A stretch of DNA of 33,758 nucleotides from Liolophura sinensis (GCF_032854445.1 NW_027018377.1:1-33758), one strand, 5' to 3'; positions 1-11,045 are shown, counted from the stretch's first letter. Numbers and translations: made by a program. The notes: a model not told the origin generated them from the letters alone.

Positions 1-364
1 CGAGCTATCATGAGAGCCGTGAGTCTGTGCATGGCGTGTCGTGGATTGAGATGTGAATGTACAAACTTGCTGTTACACTGGTCGTGTTTTTGCCTTATTT
101 CTTACAAATAGCGGGCTAAGTCTGCCAAGGAACGACCGTTTTTCACTAGGCATAGCCTAACTTCATTAAGTTCGCCGATCTATTCACGGGAATGCAAATG
201 ACCGGCCGACTGCCTCAGTGACAAACGGTGTAAGGTCGCATGGAAACTTTGAAAGCCGTGTATGTGGAACATGTGTCCTTCGAACACAGAAGATGAAGGG
301 GAAAACGTCATCGATCCGATCCGGGATCCCGGCCTAGGATCTGCTATTCGCAGATCCATTCTAG
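1..364 (+). repeat. A0: partial A unit, 3' end only
   Basis: The window opens inside an A unit at the segment that reads cgagctatcatgagagccg, equivalent to about position 1317 in the next unit. Only the last 364 bases are present and they end in the invariant hairpin-CTAG block at 321-364. The cut is the window edge, not a biological border. No gene lies here. Confidence 0.93.
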
Positions 365-366
365 TT
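321..366 (+). repeat. Invariant terminal palindrome-hairpin-CTAG block of A units
   Basis: The block holds a perfect palindrome CCGGGATCCCGG (321-332), the palindrome CCTAGG (333-338), and a hairpin with arms GGATCTGC (337-344) and GCAGATCC (350-357) around loop TATTC. ATT and CTAG (361-364) follow, then TT. The same 46 bases occur without a single change in all 12 copies, starting at 321, 1636, 2911, 4227, 5601, 6919, 8360, 9675, 11002, 12321, 13631 and 14947. A short hairpin just inside a CTRR end, often CTAG, is the known 3' terminus of Helitrons. Here only three bases separate hairpin and CTAG, fewer than the 10-12 usual in canonical Helitrons, so the family assignment is tentative. Confidence 0.9.
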
Positions 367-1679
367 ATTATTATTATTATTTTTTTTTTTCGATTTTGTT
401 AGCAGCAGAACTCCAACACCGTTCAACATAGAAGTTTAAAATTTTGCACACACAATTTAGAGGAAATTTTCTAGGGGTATATTTTTTTTTTTTTTGCTAT
501 GTCACGTGGTTCGGCCGCCATATTGGATTTTGAGTAAAATCTTTAAAAATCTTCTTCTCCAGAACCACTGAACCGATCGTTCTCAAATTTGACATGCAAC
601 TAGTAGGTCAGGAGTTCTTCAAAGTTTGCGAAAATGGTTCACTTCCGGTCAAAACTCTGGAAGCTCGCCATTGGTCGAATTTGTGACGTCACAAAAAGTT
701 CTCAAAGTTCAAATGTTCTCAACGTATTCTGATGTATCTTGACCTGCTGATTCCGAATCTGCTTGTATTTTTTGCATATCTGTGTAACTTTTCGAGATAT
801 CAGCCAAAAAATCAATAAAGTTACGTAACTTCAATGACCTGTAACTCGAGAACTAGGACAGCTAAAAACGTGCAACCTGCACGAAATTGTAGCCCAAGAC
901 ATGCTCTTTCGAGCATTCGTCAACGGATTTGAGCTCCGATCAAAAGTTTTTTCGCTACAAGCGTTTAAATGACAACACCGTTTTTTGTTTAGAAAAAGGT
1001 GGGAATCCTATTGCTTTAACATGGAGTTAGATGGGGACTGGACTGGGTTTATAGTATTTGACCTGATGCTTTCGGCCACACTGTCCGTGATCTCCCGAAA
1101 CAGTTGTAGGATGACATTGATTCCAGATCCCATCTATCTCCAGTACTCTATTAGAAGGCGTAGAGATCTAACTACAACAGCAAATGACATGGACCTGTAA
1201 AAGTTAGCTTTGTTTTGCGCAGACCTCGCCCTCTTTACTATACGTTAAACAGGCCAGGGTGATTGACAGATATGGACATGTGAACTGGTCCAAGAGCTGA
1301 CTTTCCAACGATGGCCGAGCTATCAGTGGAGCAGTGAGTCTGTGCATGGCATGTCGTGGACTGAGATGTGAATGTACAAACAGGCTACTACACTGGTCGT
1401 GTTTTTGCCTGATTTCTTACAATTAGCGTGCTAAATCTGCCAAGGAACGACCGTTTTTCACTGGGCATAGCGTAGCATCATTAAGGTCGCCGATCTATAT
1501 CAGGGAATGCAAATGACCGGCCGACTACATCAGTGACAAACGGTGTAAGGTCGCAAAGAAACTTTGAAAGCCGTGTTTGTGGAACATGTATCCTTCGAAC
1601 AAAGATCATAAAGGGGAAAACGTCATCGATCCGATCCGGGATCCCGGCCTAGGATCTGCTATTCGCAGATCCATTCTAG
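365..1679 (+). repeat. A1: full A unit, head type alpha
   Basis: This 1,315-bp unit has the alpha head, which reads TTCGATTTTGTTAGCAGC after the poly-T, shared only with A2. Its later segment reads atgtgaactggtccaag near 1275, a variant otherwise seen in A6 and A10. CACGTG is at 503-508, the YY1-like site at 514-524 and the CRE at 684-691. A 71-codon frame at 985-1200 starts in the repeat body and resembles no protein I recognise. Confidence 0.92.
503..691. promoter_or_regulatory. Recurring CACGTG, YY1-like and CRE motifs in A units
   Basis: In A1, CACGTG lies at 503-508, GCCGCCATATT at 514-524 (its complement AATATGGCGGC fits the YY1 consensus AANATGGCGGC) and the palindrome TGACGTCA at 684-691. 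The three recur at similar spacing in nearly all full units. A6 has lost the YY1-like match and A10 the CRE. The motifs are known binding sites for bHLH, YY1 and CREB/ATF proteins in animals. That they act here is inference, because short words can be carried passively in a repeat. Confidence 0.45.
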
Positions 1680-1858
1680 TTATTATTATTATTATTATTT
1701 TTTTTTTTCGATTTTGTTAGCAGCAGAACTCCAACACCGTTCAACATAGAAGTTTAAAATTTTGCACACATAGTCTAGAGGAAATTTTCTAGAGGTATAT
1801 TTTTTTTTTTTTTGCTATGTCACGTGGTTCGGCCGCCATGTTGGATTTTGAGTAAAAC

Positions 1859-1889
<31 letters not shown>

Positions 1890-2954
1890 ACCGATCGTTC
1901 TCAAATTTGACATGCAACTAGTAGGTCAGGAGTTCTTCAAAGTTTGCGAAAATGGTTCACTTCCGGTCAAAACTCTGGAAGCTCGCCATTGGTCGAATTT
2001 GTGACGTCACAAAAAGTTCTCAAAGTTCATATGTTCTGAACGTATTCTGATGTATCTTGAACTGCTGATTCCGAATCTGCTTGTATTTTTTGCATATCTG
2101 TGTAACTTTTTGAGATATCAGCCAAAAAATCAATAAAGTTACGTAACTTTAATGACCTGTAATTCGAGAACTAGGACAGCTAGAAACGTGCAACCTGCAC
2201 GAAATTGTAGCCCAAGACATGCTCTTTCGAGCATTCGTCAATGGATTTCAGCTCCGATCAATAGTTTTTTCGCTAAAAGCGTTTAAACAACAACACCGTT
2301 TTTCGTTTAGAAAAAGGTGGGAATCCTATTGCTTTAACATGGAGTTAGATGGGGACTGGACTGGGTTTGTAGTATTTGACCTGATGCTTTCGGCTACACT
2401 GTCCGTGATCTCCCGAAACGGTTATAGGATGACATTGATTCCAGTTCCCATCTAACTCCAGTACTCTATTAGATGGCGAAGAGATCTAACTACAACAGCA
2501 AACGACGTGGACCTGTAAAAGTTAGCTTTGTTTAGCGCAGACCTCGTCCTCTTTATAATACGTTAAACAGGCCAGGGTGATTGACAGATATGGGCATGTG
2601 CCCTTGTCCAAGTGCTTTCTTTCTAACGATGGCCGAGCTATCAGTGGAGCAGTGAGTCTGTGCATGGCAGATCGTGAATTGAGATGTGAATGTACAAACT
2701 TGTTGTTACACTGGTCGTGATTTTTGCGTTATTTCCTGGGCATAGTGTAGCATCATCAAGGTCGCCGATCTATTCGAGGGAATGCAAATGACTGGCCGAC
2801 TGCCTCAGTGACAAACGGTGTCAGGTGGCAAGGTAACTTTGAAAGCCGTGTATGTGGAACATGTGTCCTTTGAACACAGAACATGAAGATAAAAACGTCA
2901 TCGATCCGATCCGGGATCCCGGCCTAGGATCTGCTATTCGCAGATCCATTCTAG
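1680..2954 (+). repeat. A2: full A unit, head type alpha, with ~44-bp deletion
   Basis: This is the shortest unit (1,275 bp). It shares the alpha head with A1. Just after 2735 it jumps from ttatttc to ctgggcat and lacks about 44 bases that the other units have between these words. The CRE is intact at 2002-2009. Its terminal hairpin block is unchanged. Confidence 0.92.
2729..2744. other. ~44-bp deletion scar in A2
   Basis: Around 2735 the sequence passes from ttatttc straight to ctgggcat. All other units that cover this place have about 44 more bases here, with the words GGCTAAGTCTGCCAA or near variants and gaccgtttttcac. This accounts for the short 1,275-bp length of A2. Confidence 0.85.
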
Positions 2955-4270
2955 TTATTATTATTATTATTTTTTTTTCACCGACTTTGTGAGCAGCAGA
3001 ACTTTAACACCGTTCAACATAGAGGTCTCAAATTTTGTACACATAATCTGGCAGAGATTTTCTAGGGGTATATTTTTTGTTTTTTTCTTATGTCACGTGG
3101 TTCGGCCGCCATATTGGATTTTGTGTAAAATCTTTAAAAATCTTCTTCTCCAGAACCACTGAACCGATCGGTTTCAAACTTGATATGCAGCTAGTAAGTC
3201 ACGAGTTCTTTAAAGTTTGCGAAAATGATTCACTTCCCGGTCAAAATTCTGGAAGCACGCCATTGGTCGAATTTGTGACGTCACAAAAAGTTCTCAAAGT
3301 TCAAATGTTCTGAACGTATTCTGGTGTATCTTGAGCTGCTGATTCTGAATCTGCTTGTGTTTTTGGCATATCTGTGTAACTTTTTGAGATATAAGCAAAA
3401 AACTAAAAAAAGTGCCGTAAGTTCAATGACCTGTAACTCGAGATCTGTGGCAGCTAGAAATGTGCAACCTGCACGAAATTGTAGCCCAAGACATGCTCTT
3501 TCGAGCATTCTTCAACAGATTTCAGCTCCGATCAATAGTTTTTTCGCTACAAGCGTTTAAATCACAACACCGTTTTTTGTTTAGGAAAAGACGGGAATCC
3601 CATTGCTTTAACATGGAGTTAGATGGGGACTGGACTGGGTTTGTAGTATTTGACCTGATGTTTCGGCCACACTGTCCGTGATCTCCCGAAACGGTTGTGG
3701 GATGACATTGATTCCAGTTCCCATCTATCTCCAGTACTCTATTAGATGGCGTAGAGATCTAACTTCAACAGCAAACGACGTGGACCTGTAAAAGTTAGCT
3801 TTGTTTTGCGCAGACCTCGTCCTCTTTAATATACGTTAAACAAACCAGGGTGATTGACAGACATGGACATGTGCCCTGGTATAACTGCTGACTTTCTAAC
3901 GGTGGCCGAGCTATGAGTGGAGCTGTGAGTCTGTGCATGGCAGGTCGTGGATTGAGATGTCAATGTACAAACTTGCTGTTACACTGGTCGTGTTTTTGCC
4001 TTATTTCTTACAAATAGCGGGCTAAGTCTGCCAAGGGACGACCGTTTTTCACTGGGCATAGCGTAGAATCATCAAGGTCGCTGATCTATTCGAGGGAATG
4101 CATATGACCGGCCGACTGCCTCAGTGACAAACGGTGTAAGGTCGCATGGAAACTTTGAAAGCCGTGTATATGGAACATGTGTCCTTCGAACACAGAACAT
4201 GAAGGGGAAAACGTCATCGATCCGATCCGGGATCCCGGCCTAGGATCTGCTATTCGCAGATCCATTCTAG
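2955..4270 (+). repeat. A3: full A unit, head type beta
   Basis: The head reads TTGTGAGCAGCAGAACTTTA (beta), found again only in A8. The two also share the body variant GATGTTTCGGCC (near 3657 and 10433), the word GTGGGATGACATTG and the later variant CCTGGTATAACTGCTG. A3 and A8 therefore look like recent relatives over their whole length, 6,764 bp apart. Confidence 0.92.
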
Positions 4271-5644
4271 TTAGGGATCCCGTTCTCCCGAACGGGATCC
4301 CTATTGTAATCGTTCTGTTTTTTCTTATTATTATTATTATTATTATTTTTTTTTCACCGACTTTGTTCGCATGGAAACTTTTTTACCGTTCAACATACAG
4401 GTCTGAAATTTTTCACACATATTCTGGCGGTGAATATCTCGGGACAAATTCTCCACTTTTTTGCTATGTCACGTGGTTCGGCCGCCATATTGGATTTTGT
4501 GTAAAATCTTTAAAAATCTTCTTCTCAAGAACCACTGAACCGATCGGTTTCAAATTTGACATGCAGCTAGTAAGTTACGACTTCTTTAAAGTTTGCGAAA
4601 ATGGTTCACTTCCGGTCAAAATTCTGGAAGCTCGCTATTGGTCGAATTTGTGACGTCACAAAAAGTTCTTAAAGTTCATTCGTTCTGAACGTATTCTGAT
4701 GTATCTTGAGCTGCTCATTCTGAATCTGCTTGTATTTTTTTGGTATCTGCAAAACTTTTTGAGATATTGGCAAAAAACTCAAAAAACTTACGTAATTTCA
4801 ATGACCTGTAACTCGAGAACTATAACAGCTAGAGGTGAGCAACCTGCACGAAATTGTAGCCCAAGACATGCTCTTTCGAGCATTCGTCAATGGATTTGAG
4901 CTCCGATCAATAGTTTTTTCGCTACAAGCGTTTAAATGACAACACCGTTTTTTGTTTAGAAAAAGGTGGGAATCCCATTGGTTTAACATGGAGTTAGATG
5001 GGGACTGGACTGCGTTTGTAGTATTTGACCTGATGCTTTCGGCTGCACTGTCCGTGATCTCCCGAATACGTTATAGGATGACATTGATTCCAGTTCCCAT
5101 CTAACTCCAGTACTCTATTAGATGGCGAAGAGATCTAACTACAACAGCAAACGACGTGGACCTGTAAAAGTTAGCTTTGTTTTGCGCAGACCTTGTCCTC
5201 TTTACTATACGTTAAACAGGCCAGTGTGATTGACATATAAGGACATATGCCCTGGTCCAAGTGCTGACTTTCTAACGATGGCCGAGCTATCAGTGGAGCA
5301 GTGAGTGTGCATGGCAGGTCGTGAATTGAGATGTGAATGTACAAACTTGCTGTTACACTGGTCGTGTTTTTGCCTTATTTCTTACAATTAGCGGGCTAAG
5401 TCTGCCAAAGAACGACCGTTTTTCACTGGGCCTAGCGTAGCATCATTAAGGTCGCCGATCTATTCCAGGGAATGGAAATGACCGGCCGACTGCCTCAGTG
5501 ACAAACGGTGTAAGGTCGCATGGAAACTTTGAAAGCCGTGTATGTGGAACATGTGTCCTTCGAACTCAGAACATGAAGGGGAAAACGTCATCGATCAGAA
5601 CCGGGATCCCGGCCTAGGATCTGCTATTCGCAGATCCATTCTAG
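4271..5644 (+). repeat. A4: full A unit, head type delta, with palindromic insert
   Basis: The unit is 1,374 bp long because a ~56-bp palindromic insert separates CTAG from the (ATT)n tract (4272-4324). The head is delta: TTGTTCGCATGGAAAC, shared with A6 and A10. The later segment reads GACATATAAGGACATATGCC, which is otherwise seen only in A11. The head and tail therefore have different closest relatives, which marks this unit as a mosaic. An open frame at 4177-4653 spans the previous unit's terminal block, the insert and the microsatellite and is accidental. Confidence 0.92.
4272..4324. repeat. ~56-bp palindromic insert, single copy in A4
   Basis: The insert opens with a perfect inverted repeat with arms of 14 bases (4272-4285 and 4290-4303) around loop TCCC; the left arm reads TAGGGATCCCGTTC. 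A tail of TTGTAATCGTTCTGTTTTTT and cttatt follows and leads into the (ATT)n tract. It interrupts the tract right after CTAG. It could be a tiny fold-back element or a local palindrome. It shares the core GGGATCCC with the terminal block of the A unit. Confidence 0.85.
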
Positions 5645-6962
5645 TTATTATTATTATTATTATTTTTTTTTCACCGACATTGTTAGCAGCAGAACTCAAA
5701 CACCGTTCAACATAGAGGCCTCAAATTTTGTACACACAATCTGGCGGTGATTTTCCAGGGGTATGTTTTTTGTTTTTTTCTTAAGTCACGTGGTTCGGCC
5801 GCCATATTGGATTTTGTGTAAAATCTTTAAAAATCTTCTTCTCCAGAACCACTGAACCGATCGTTTTCAAATTTGACATGCAGCTAATAGGTCACGAGTT
5901 CTTTAAAGTTTGCGAAAATGGTTCACTTCCGGTCAAAATTCTGGAAGCTCGCTATTGGTCGAATTTGTGACGTCACAAAAAGTTCTCAAAGTTCAAATGT
6001 TCTGAACGTATTCTGATGTATCTTGAGCTGCTCATTCTGAATCTGCTTGTATTTTTTTGGTATCTGCAAAACTTTTAGAGATATAAGCAAAAAACTCAAA
6101 AAAGTGACGTAAGTTCAATGACCTGTAACTCGAGAACTATGGCAGCTAAAAATGTGCAACCTGCACCAAATTGTAGCCCAAGGCATGCTGTTTCGAGCAA
6201 TCGTCAACAGATTTGAGCTCCGATCAACAGTTTTTTCGCTAGAAGCGTTTAAATGACAACACCGTTTTTTGTTTAGAAAAGATTGGAATCCTATTGATTT
6301 AACATGGAGTTAGATGGGGACTGGACTGGGTTTGTAGTATTTGACCTGATGCTTTCGCCTACACTGTCCGTGATCTCCCGAAACGGTTGTAGGATGACAT
6401 TGATTCCAGTTCCCATCAAACTCCAGTACTCTATTAGCTGGCGTAGAGATCTAACTTTAACAGCAATCGACGTGGACCTGTAAAAGTTAGCTTTGTTTTG
6501 CGCAGACCTCGTGCTCTTTACTATACGTTAAACAGGCCAGGGTGACTGACAGATATGGACATGTGCCGTGCTCCAAGTGCTGAGTTTCTAACGATGGCCG
6601 AGCTATCAGTGGAGCAGTGAGTCTGTGCATAGTAGGTCGTGGATTGAGATGTGAATGTACAAACTTGCTGTTACACTGGTCGTGTTTTTGCGTTATTTCT
6701 TACAACTAGCCGGCTAAGTCTGCCAAAGAACGACCGTTTTTCGCTGGGCATGGCGTAGCATCATCAAGGTCGCCGATCTATTCGAGGGAATGCAAATGAT
6801 CAGCCGACTGCCTCAGTGACAAACGGTGTAAGGTCGCAAGGTAACATTGAAAGCCGTGTATGTGGAACATGTGTCCTTCGAACACAGAACATGAAGGGGA
6901 AAACGTCATCGATCCGATCCGGGATCCCGGCCTAGGATCTGCTATTCGCAGATCCATTCTAG
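5645..6962 (+). repeat. A5: full A unit, head type gamma
   Basis: The head reads TTGTTAGCAGCAGAACTCAA (gamma), shared with A7. The later segment, with AGCAATCGACGTGG and ACATGTGCCGTG, matches A9 rather than A7. The sequence just before the terminal block reads tcgatcagaaccgg, whereas most copies read tcgatccgatccgg. The 46-bp block itself is unchanged. Confidence 0.92.
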
Positions 6963-7264
6963 TTATTATTATTAGGGATCCCGTTCTCCGAACGGGATAC
7001 CTATTGTTATTGTTCTGTTTTTTCTTATTAGGGATCCCGTTCTCCCGAACGGGATCCCTATTGTAATCGTTCTGTTTTTTCTTATTATTATTATTATTAT
7101 TATTTTTTTTTCACCGACTTTGTTCGCATGGAAACTTTTTTACCGTTTAACATACAGGTCTGAAATTTTGCTCACATATTCTGGCGGTGAATACCTCGGG
7201 ACAAATTCTCCACTTTTTTGCCATGTCACGTGGTTCGGACGCCATATTGGATTTTGTGTAAAAC

Positions 7265-7295
<31 letters not shown>

Positions 7296-8403
7296 ACCGA
7301 TCGGTTTCAAATTTGACATGCTGCTAGTAAGTTACGAGTTCTTTAAAGTTTGCGAAAATGGTTTACTTCCGGTCAAAATTCTGGAAGTTCGCCATTGGTC
7401 GAATTTATGACGTCACAAAAAGTTCTCAAAGTTCATTTGTTCTGAACGTATTCTGGTGTATCTTGAGCTGCTGATTCTGAATCCGCTTGTATTTTTTGCA
7501 TGTCTGTGTAACTTTTTGAGATTTTAGCAAAAAACTCAAAAAAGTGACGTAACTTCAATGACCTGTAACTCGAGATCTGTGGAAGCTAGAAATGTGCAAC
7601 CTGCACGAAATTGTAGCCCAAGACATGCTCTTTCGAGCATTTGTCAACAGATTTCAGCTCCGATCAATAGTTTTTTCGCTACAAGCGTTTAAATGACAAC
7701 ACCGTTTTTTGTTTAGAAAAAGGTGCTAATCCTATTGCTTTAACATAGAGTTAGATGGGGACTGGACTGGGTTTGTAGTATTTGACCTGATGCTTTCGGC
7801 TACACTGTCCGTGATCTCCCGAAACGGTTGTAGGATGACATTGATTCCAGTTCCCATCTAACTCCAGTACTCTATTAGATGGCGTAGAGATCTAACTACA
7901 ACAGCAAACGACATGGACCTGTAAAAGTTAGCTTTGTTTTGCGCAGACCTCGTGCTCTTTACTATACGTTAAACAATCCAGGGTGATTAACAAATATGGA
8001 TATGTGAACTGGTCCAAGTGCTGACTTTCTAACGATGGCCGAGCTATGAGTGGAGCAGTGGGTCTGTGCATGGCATGTCGTGGATTGAGATGTGAATGTA
8101 CAAACTTGCTGTTACACTGGTCGTGTTTTTGCCTTATTTCTTACAATTAGCGGGCTAAGTCTGCCAAGGAACGACCGTTTTTCACTGGGCATAGCGTAGC
8201 ATCATTAAGGTCGCCAATCTATTCGAGGGAATGGAAATGACCGGCCGACTGCCTCAATGGCGAAAGGTGTAAGGTCGCATGGAAACTTTGAAAGCCGTGT
8301 ATGTGAAACATGTGTCCTTCGAACACAGAACATGAAGGGGAAAACGTCATCGATCCGATCCGGGATCCCGGCCTAGGATCTGCTATTCGCAGATCCATTC
8401 TAG
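6963..8403 (+). repeat. A6: full A unit, head type delta, with two palindromic inserts
   Basis: This is the longest unit (1,441 bp). Two head-to-tail copies of the ~56-bp palindromic insert sit in the (ATT)n tract, about 6974-7081. The YY1-like site is changed (GACGCCATATT, with A for C at the second base). The later segment AACAAATATGGATATGTGAA matches A10, so A6 and A10 are related throughout apart from the inserts. Confidence 0.92.
6974..7081. repeat. Two tandem palindromic inserts in A6
   Basis: Two copies of the insert seen in A4 lie head to tail with a 56-bp step. The second, with arms at 7029-7042 and 7047-7060, has the same palindrome and tail as A4. The first, from about 6973, is degenerate: its loop is one base shorter, one base of the right arm is changed (GGGATACC), and the tail reads TTGTTATTGTTCTG. 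ATT repeats lie before, between and after the copies, so the insert is embedded in the microsatellite. Confidence 0.85.
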
Positions 8404-9718
8404 TTATTATTATTATTATTTTTTTTTCACCGACATTGTTAGCAGCAGAACTCAAACACCGTTCAACATAGAGGTCTCAAATTTTGTACACACAATCTGG
8501 CGGAGATTTTCCAGGGGTACATTTTTTGTTTTTTTCTTAAGTCACGTGGTTCGGCCGCCATATTGGATTTTGTGTAAAATCTTTAAAAATCTTCTTCTCC
8601 AGAACCACTGAACCGATCGTTTTCAAATTTGACATGCAGCTAGTAGGTCACGAGTTCTTTAAAGTTTGCGAAAATGGTTCACTTCCGGTCAAAATTCTGG
8701 AAGCTCGCTATTGGTCGAATTTGTGACGTCACAAAAAGTTCTCAAAGTTCAATATTTGTGAACGTATTCTGATGTATCTTGAGCTGCTGATTCTGAATCT
8801 GCTTGTATTTTTTTAGTATCTGCAAAACTTTTTGAGATATGAGCAAAAAACTCAAAAAAGTGACGTAAGTTCAATGACCTGTAACTCGAGAACTATGGCA
8901 GCTAGAAATGTGCAACCTGCACGAAATTGTAGCCCAAGACATGCTCTTTCGATCATTTGTCAACAGATTTGAGCTCCGATCAAAACTTTTTTCGGTAGAG
9001 GCGTTTAAATGACAACACCGTTTTTTGTTTAGAAAAGATTGGAATCCTATTGATTTAACATGGAGTTAGATGGGGACTGGACTGGGTTTGTAGTATTTGA
9101 CCTGATGCTTTCGCCTACACTGTCCGTGATCTCCTGAAACGGTTGTAGGATGACATTGATTCCAGTTCCCATCTAACTCCAGTATTCTATTAGATGGCGT
9201 AGAGATCTAACTACAACAGCAAACGACGTGGACCTGTAAAAGTTAGCTTTGTTTTGCGCAGACCTTGTCCTCTTTACTATACGTTAAACAGGCCAGGGAG
9301 ATTGACAGATATGGATATGTGCCCTGGTCCAAGTGCTGACTTTCTAACGATGGCCGAGCTATCAGTGGAGCAGTGAGTCCGTGCATGGCAGGTCGTGGAT
9401 TGAGATGTGAATGTACAAACTTGCTGTTACACTGGTCGTGTTTTTGCCTTATTTCTTACAAATAGCGGACTAAGTCTGCCAAGAAACGACCGTTTTTCAC
9501 TGGGCACAGCGTAGCATCATTAGGGTCGCCGATCTATTCGAGGGAATACAAATGACCGCCCGACTGCCTCAGTGACAAACGGTGTAAGGTCGCATGGAAA
9601 CATTGAAAGCCGTGTATGTGAAACATGTGTCCTTCGAACACAAAACATGAAGGGGAAAACGTCATCGATCCGATCCGGGATCCCGGCCTAGGATCTGCTA
9701 TTCGCAGATCCATTCTAG
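8404..9718 (+). repeat. A7: full A unit, head type gamma
   Basis: This 1,315-bp unit has the gamma head shared with A5 and CTTAAGTCACGTGG before the YY1-like site. Its later segment carries GGGAGATTGACAG and GGATATGTGCCCTGG, a combination I do not see in another unit. No coding sequence is supported. Confidence 0.92.
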
Positions 9719-9754
9719 TTCTTATTATTATTATTATTATTATTATTTTTTTTT
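9719..9754. repeat. (ATT)n plus poly-T microsatellite at the head of each A unit
   Basis: Each A unit begins with several ATT repeats running into a T tract. The longest uninterrupted tract is here. The others are at about 365-390, 1680-1708, 2955-2978, 4325-4354, 5645-5671, 6963-6974 with 7082-7111, 8404-8428, 11046-11072, 12365-12382 and 13675-13698. Repeat number differs from unit to unit, as expected from slippage. A second T-rich tract lies about 100 bp further on in each unit, for example 480-495. Confidence 0.93.
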
Positions 9755-11045
9755 CACCGACATTGTGAGCAGCAGAACTTTAACACCGTTCAACATAGAG
9801 GTCTCAAATTTTGTACACACAATCTGGCGGAGATTTTCTAGGGGTATATTTTTTGTTTTTTTCTTATGTCACGTGGTTCGGCCGCCATATTGGATTTTGT
9901 GTAAATTTTTTAAAAATCTTCTTCTCAAGAACCACTGAACTGATCGGTTTCAAACTTGACATGCAGCTAGTAAGTCACGAGTTCTTTAAAGTTTGCGAAA
10001 ATCATTCACTTCCGGTCAAAATTCTGGAAGCTCGCCATTGGTCGAATTTGTGACGTCACAAAAAGTTCTCAAAGTTCAAATGTTCTGAACGTATTCTGGT
10101 GTATCTTGAGCTGCTCATTCTGAATCTGCTTGTGTTTTTGGCATATCTGTGAAACCTTTTGAGATATGAGCAAAAAACTAAAAAAAGTGACGTAAATTCA
10201 ATGACCTGTAACTCGAGAACTATGACAGCTAGAAATGTGCAACCTGCACGAAATTGTAGCCCAAGACATGCTCTTTCGAGCATTCGTCAACAGATTTGAG
10301 CTCCGATCAATAGTTTTTCCGCTACAAGCGTTTAAATCACAACACCGTTTTTTGTTTAGAAAAAGATGGGAATGCCATTGCTTTAACATGGAGTTAGATG
10401 GGGACTGGACTGGGTTTGTAGTATTTGACCTGATGTTTCGGCCACACTGTCCGTGATCTCCCGAAACGGTTGTGGGATGACATTGATTCCAGTTCCCATC
10501 TATCTCCAGTACTCTATTAGATGGCGTAGAGATCTAACTTCAACAGCAAACGACGTGGACCTGTAAAAGTTAGCTTTGTTTTGCGCAGAACTCGTCCTCT
10601 TTACTATACGTTAAACAGACCAGGGTGATTGACAGACATGGACATGTGCCCTGGTATAACTGCTGACTTTCTAACGGTGGCCGAGCTATCAGTGGAGCTA
10701 TGAGTCTGTGCATGGCAGGTCGTGGATTGAGATGTGAATGTACAAACTTGCTGTTACACTGGTCATGTTTTTGCCTTATTTCTTACAAATAGCGGGCTAA
10801 ATCTGCCAAGGGACGACCGTTTTTCACTGGGCATAGCGTAGAATCGTCAAGGTCGCCAATCTATTCGAGGGAATGCATATGACCGGCCGACTGCCTCAGT
10901 GACTAACGGTGTAAGGTTGCATGGAAACTTTGAAAGCCGTGTATATGGAACATGTGTCCTTCGAACACAGAACATGAAGGGGAAAACGTCATCGATCAGA
11001 TCCGGGATCCCGGCCTAGGATCTGCTATTCGCAGATCCATTCTAG
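9719..11045 (+). repeat. A8: full A unit, head type beta
   Basis: Close relative of A3 in head, body and tail (see GATGTTTCGGCC near 10433 and CCTGGTATAACTGCTG near 10647). The unit is 1,327 bp and has the longest (ATT)n/poly-T tract, 9719-9754, beginning TTCTTATT rather than TTATT. Just before the terminal block it reads tcgatcagatccgg. Confidence 0.92.

Noticed and set aside
518-526. CArG box (serum response element) at CCATATTGG
   Set aside because: Only five A/T bases lie between CC and GG and six are needed. The overlapping YY1-like match is better.
4272-4277. Telomere-like TTAGGG
   Set aside because: The word occurs once per palindromic insert and is not tandem, so it is part of the palindrome and not telomeric repeat.
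4177-4653. 158-codon plus-strand open frame, the longest in the window
   Set aside because: It runs across the terminal hairpins, the palindromic insert, the (ATT)n tract (a run of Ile/Phe) and the head of the next repeat. Related A units have only shorter or broken frames in the same place.
5043-5075. CENP-B box near the word cccgaaacggtt of A units (complement strand)
   Set aside because: The spacing of the TTCG, A and CGGG parts does not fit the consensus; the last part is shifted by one base and incomplete.
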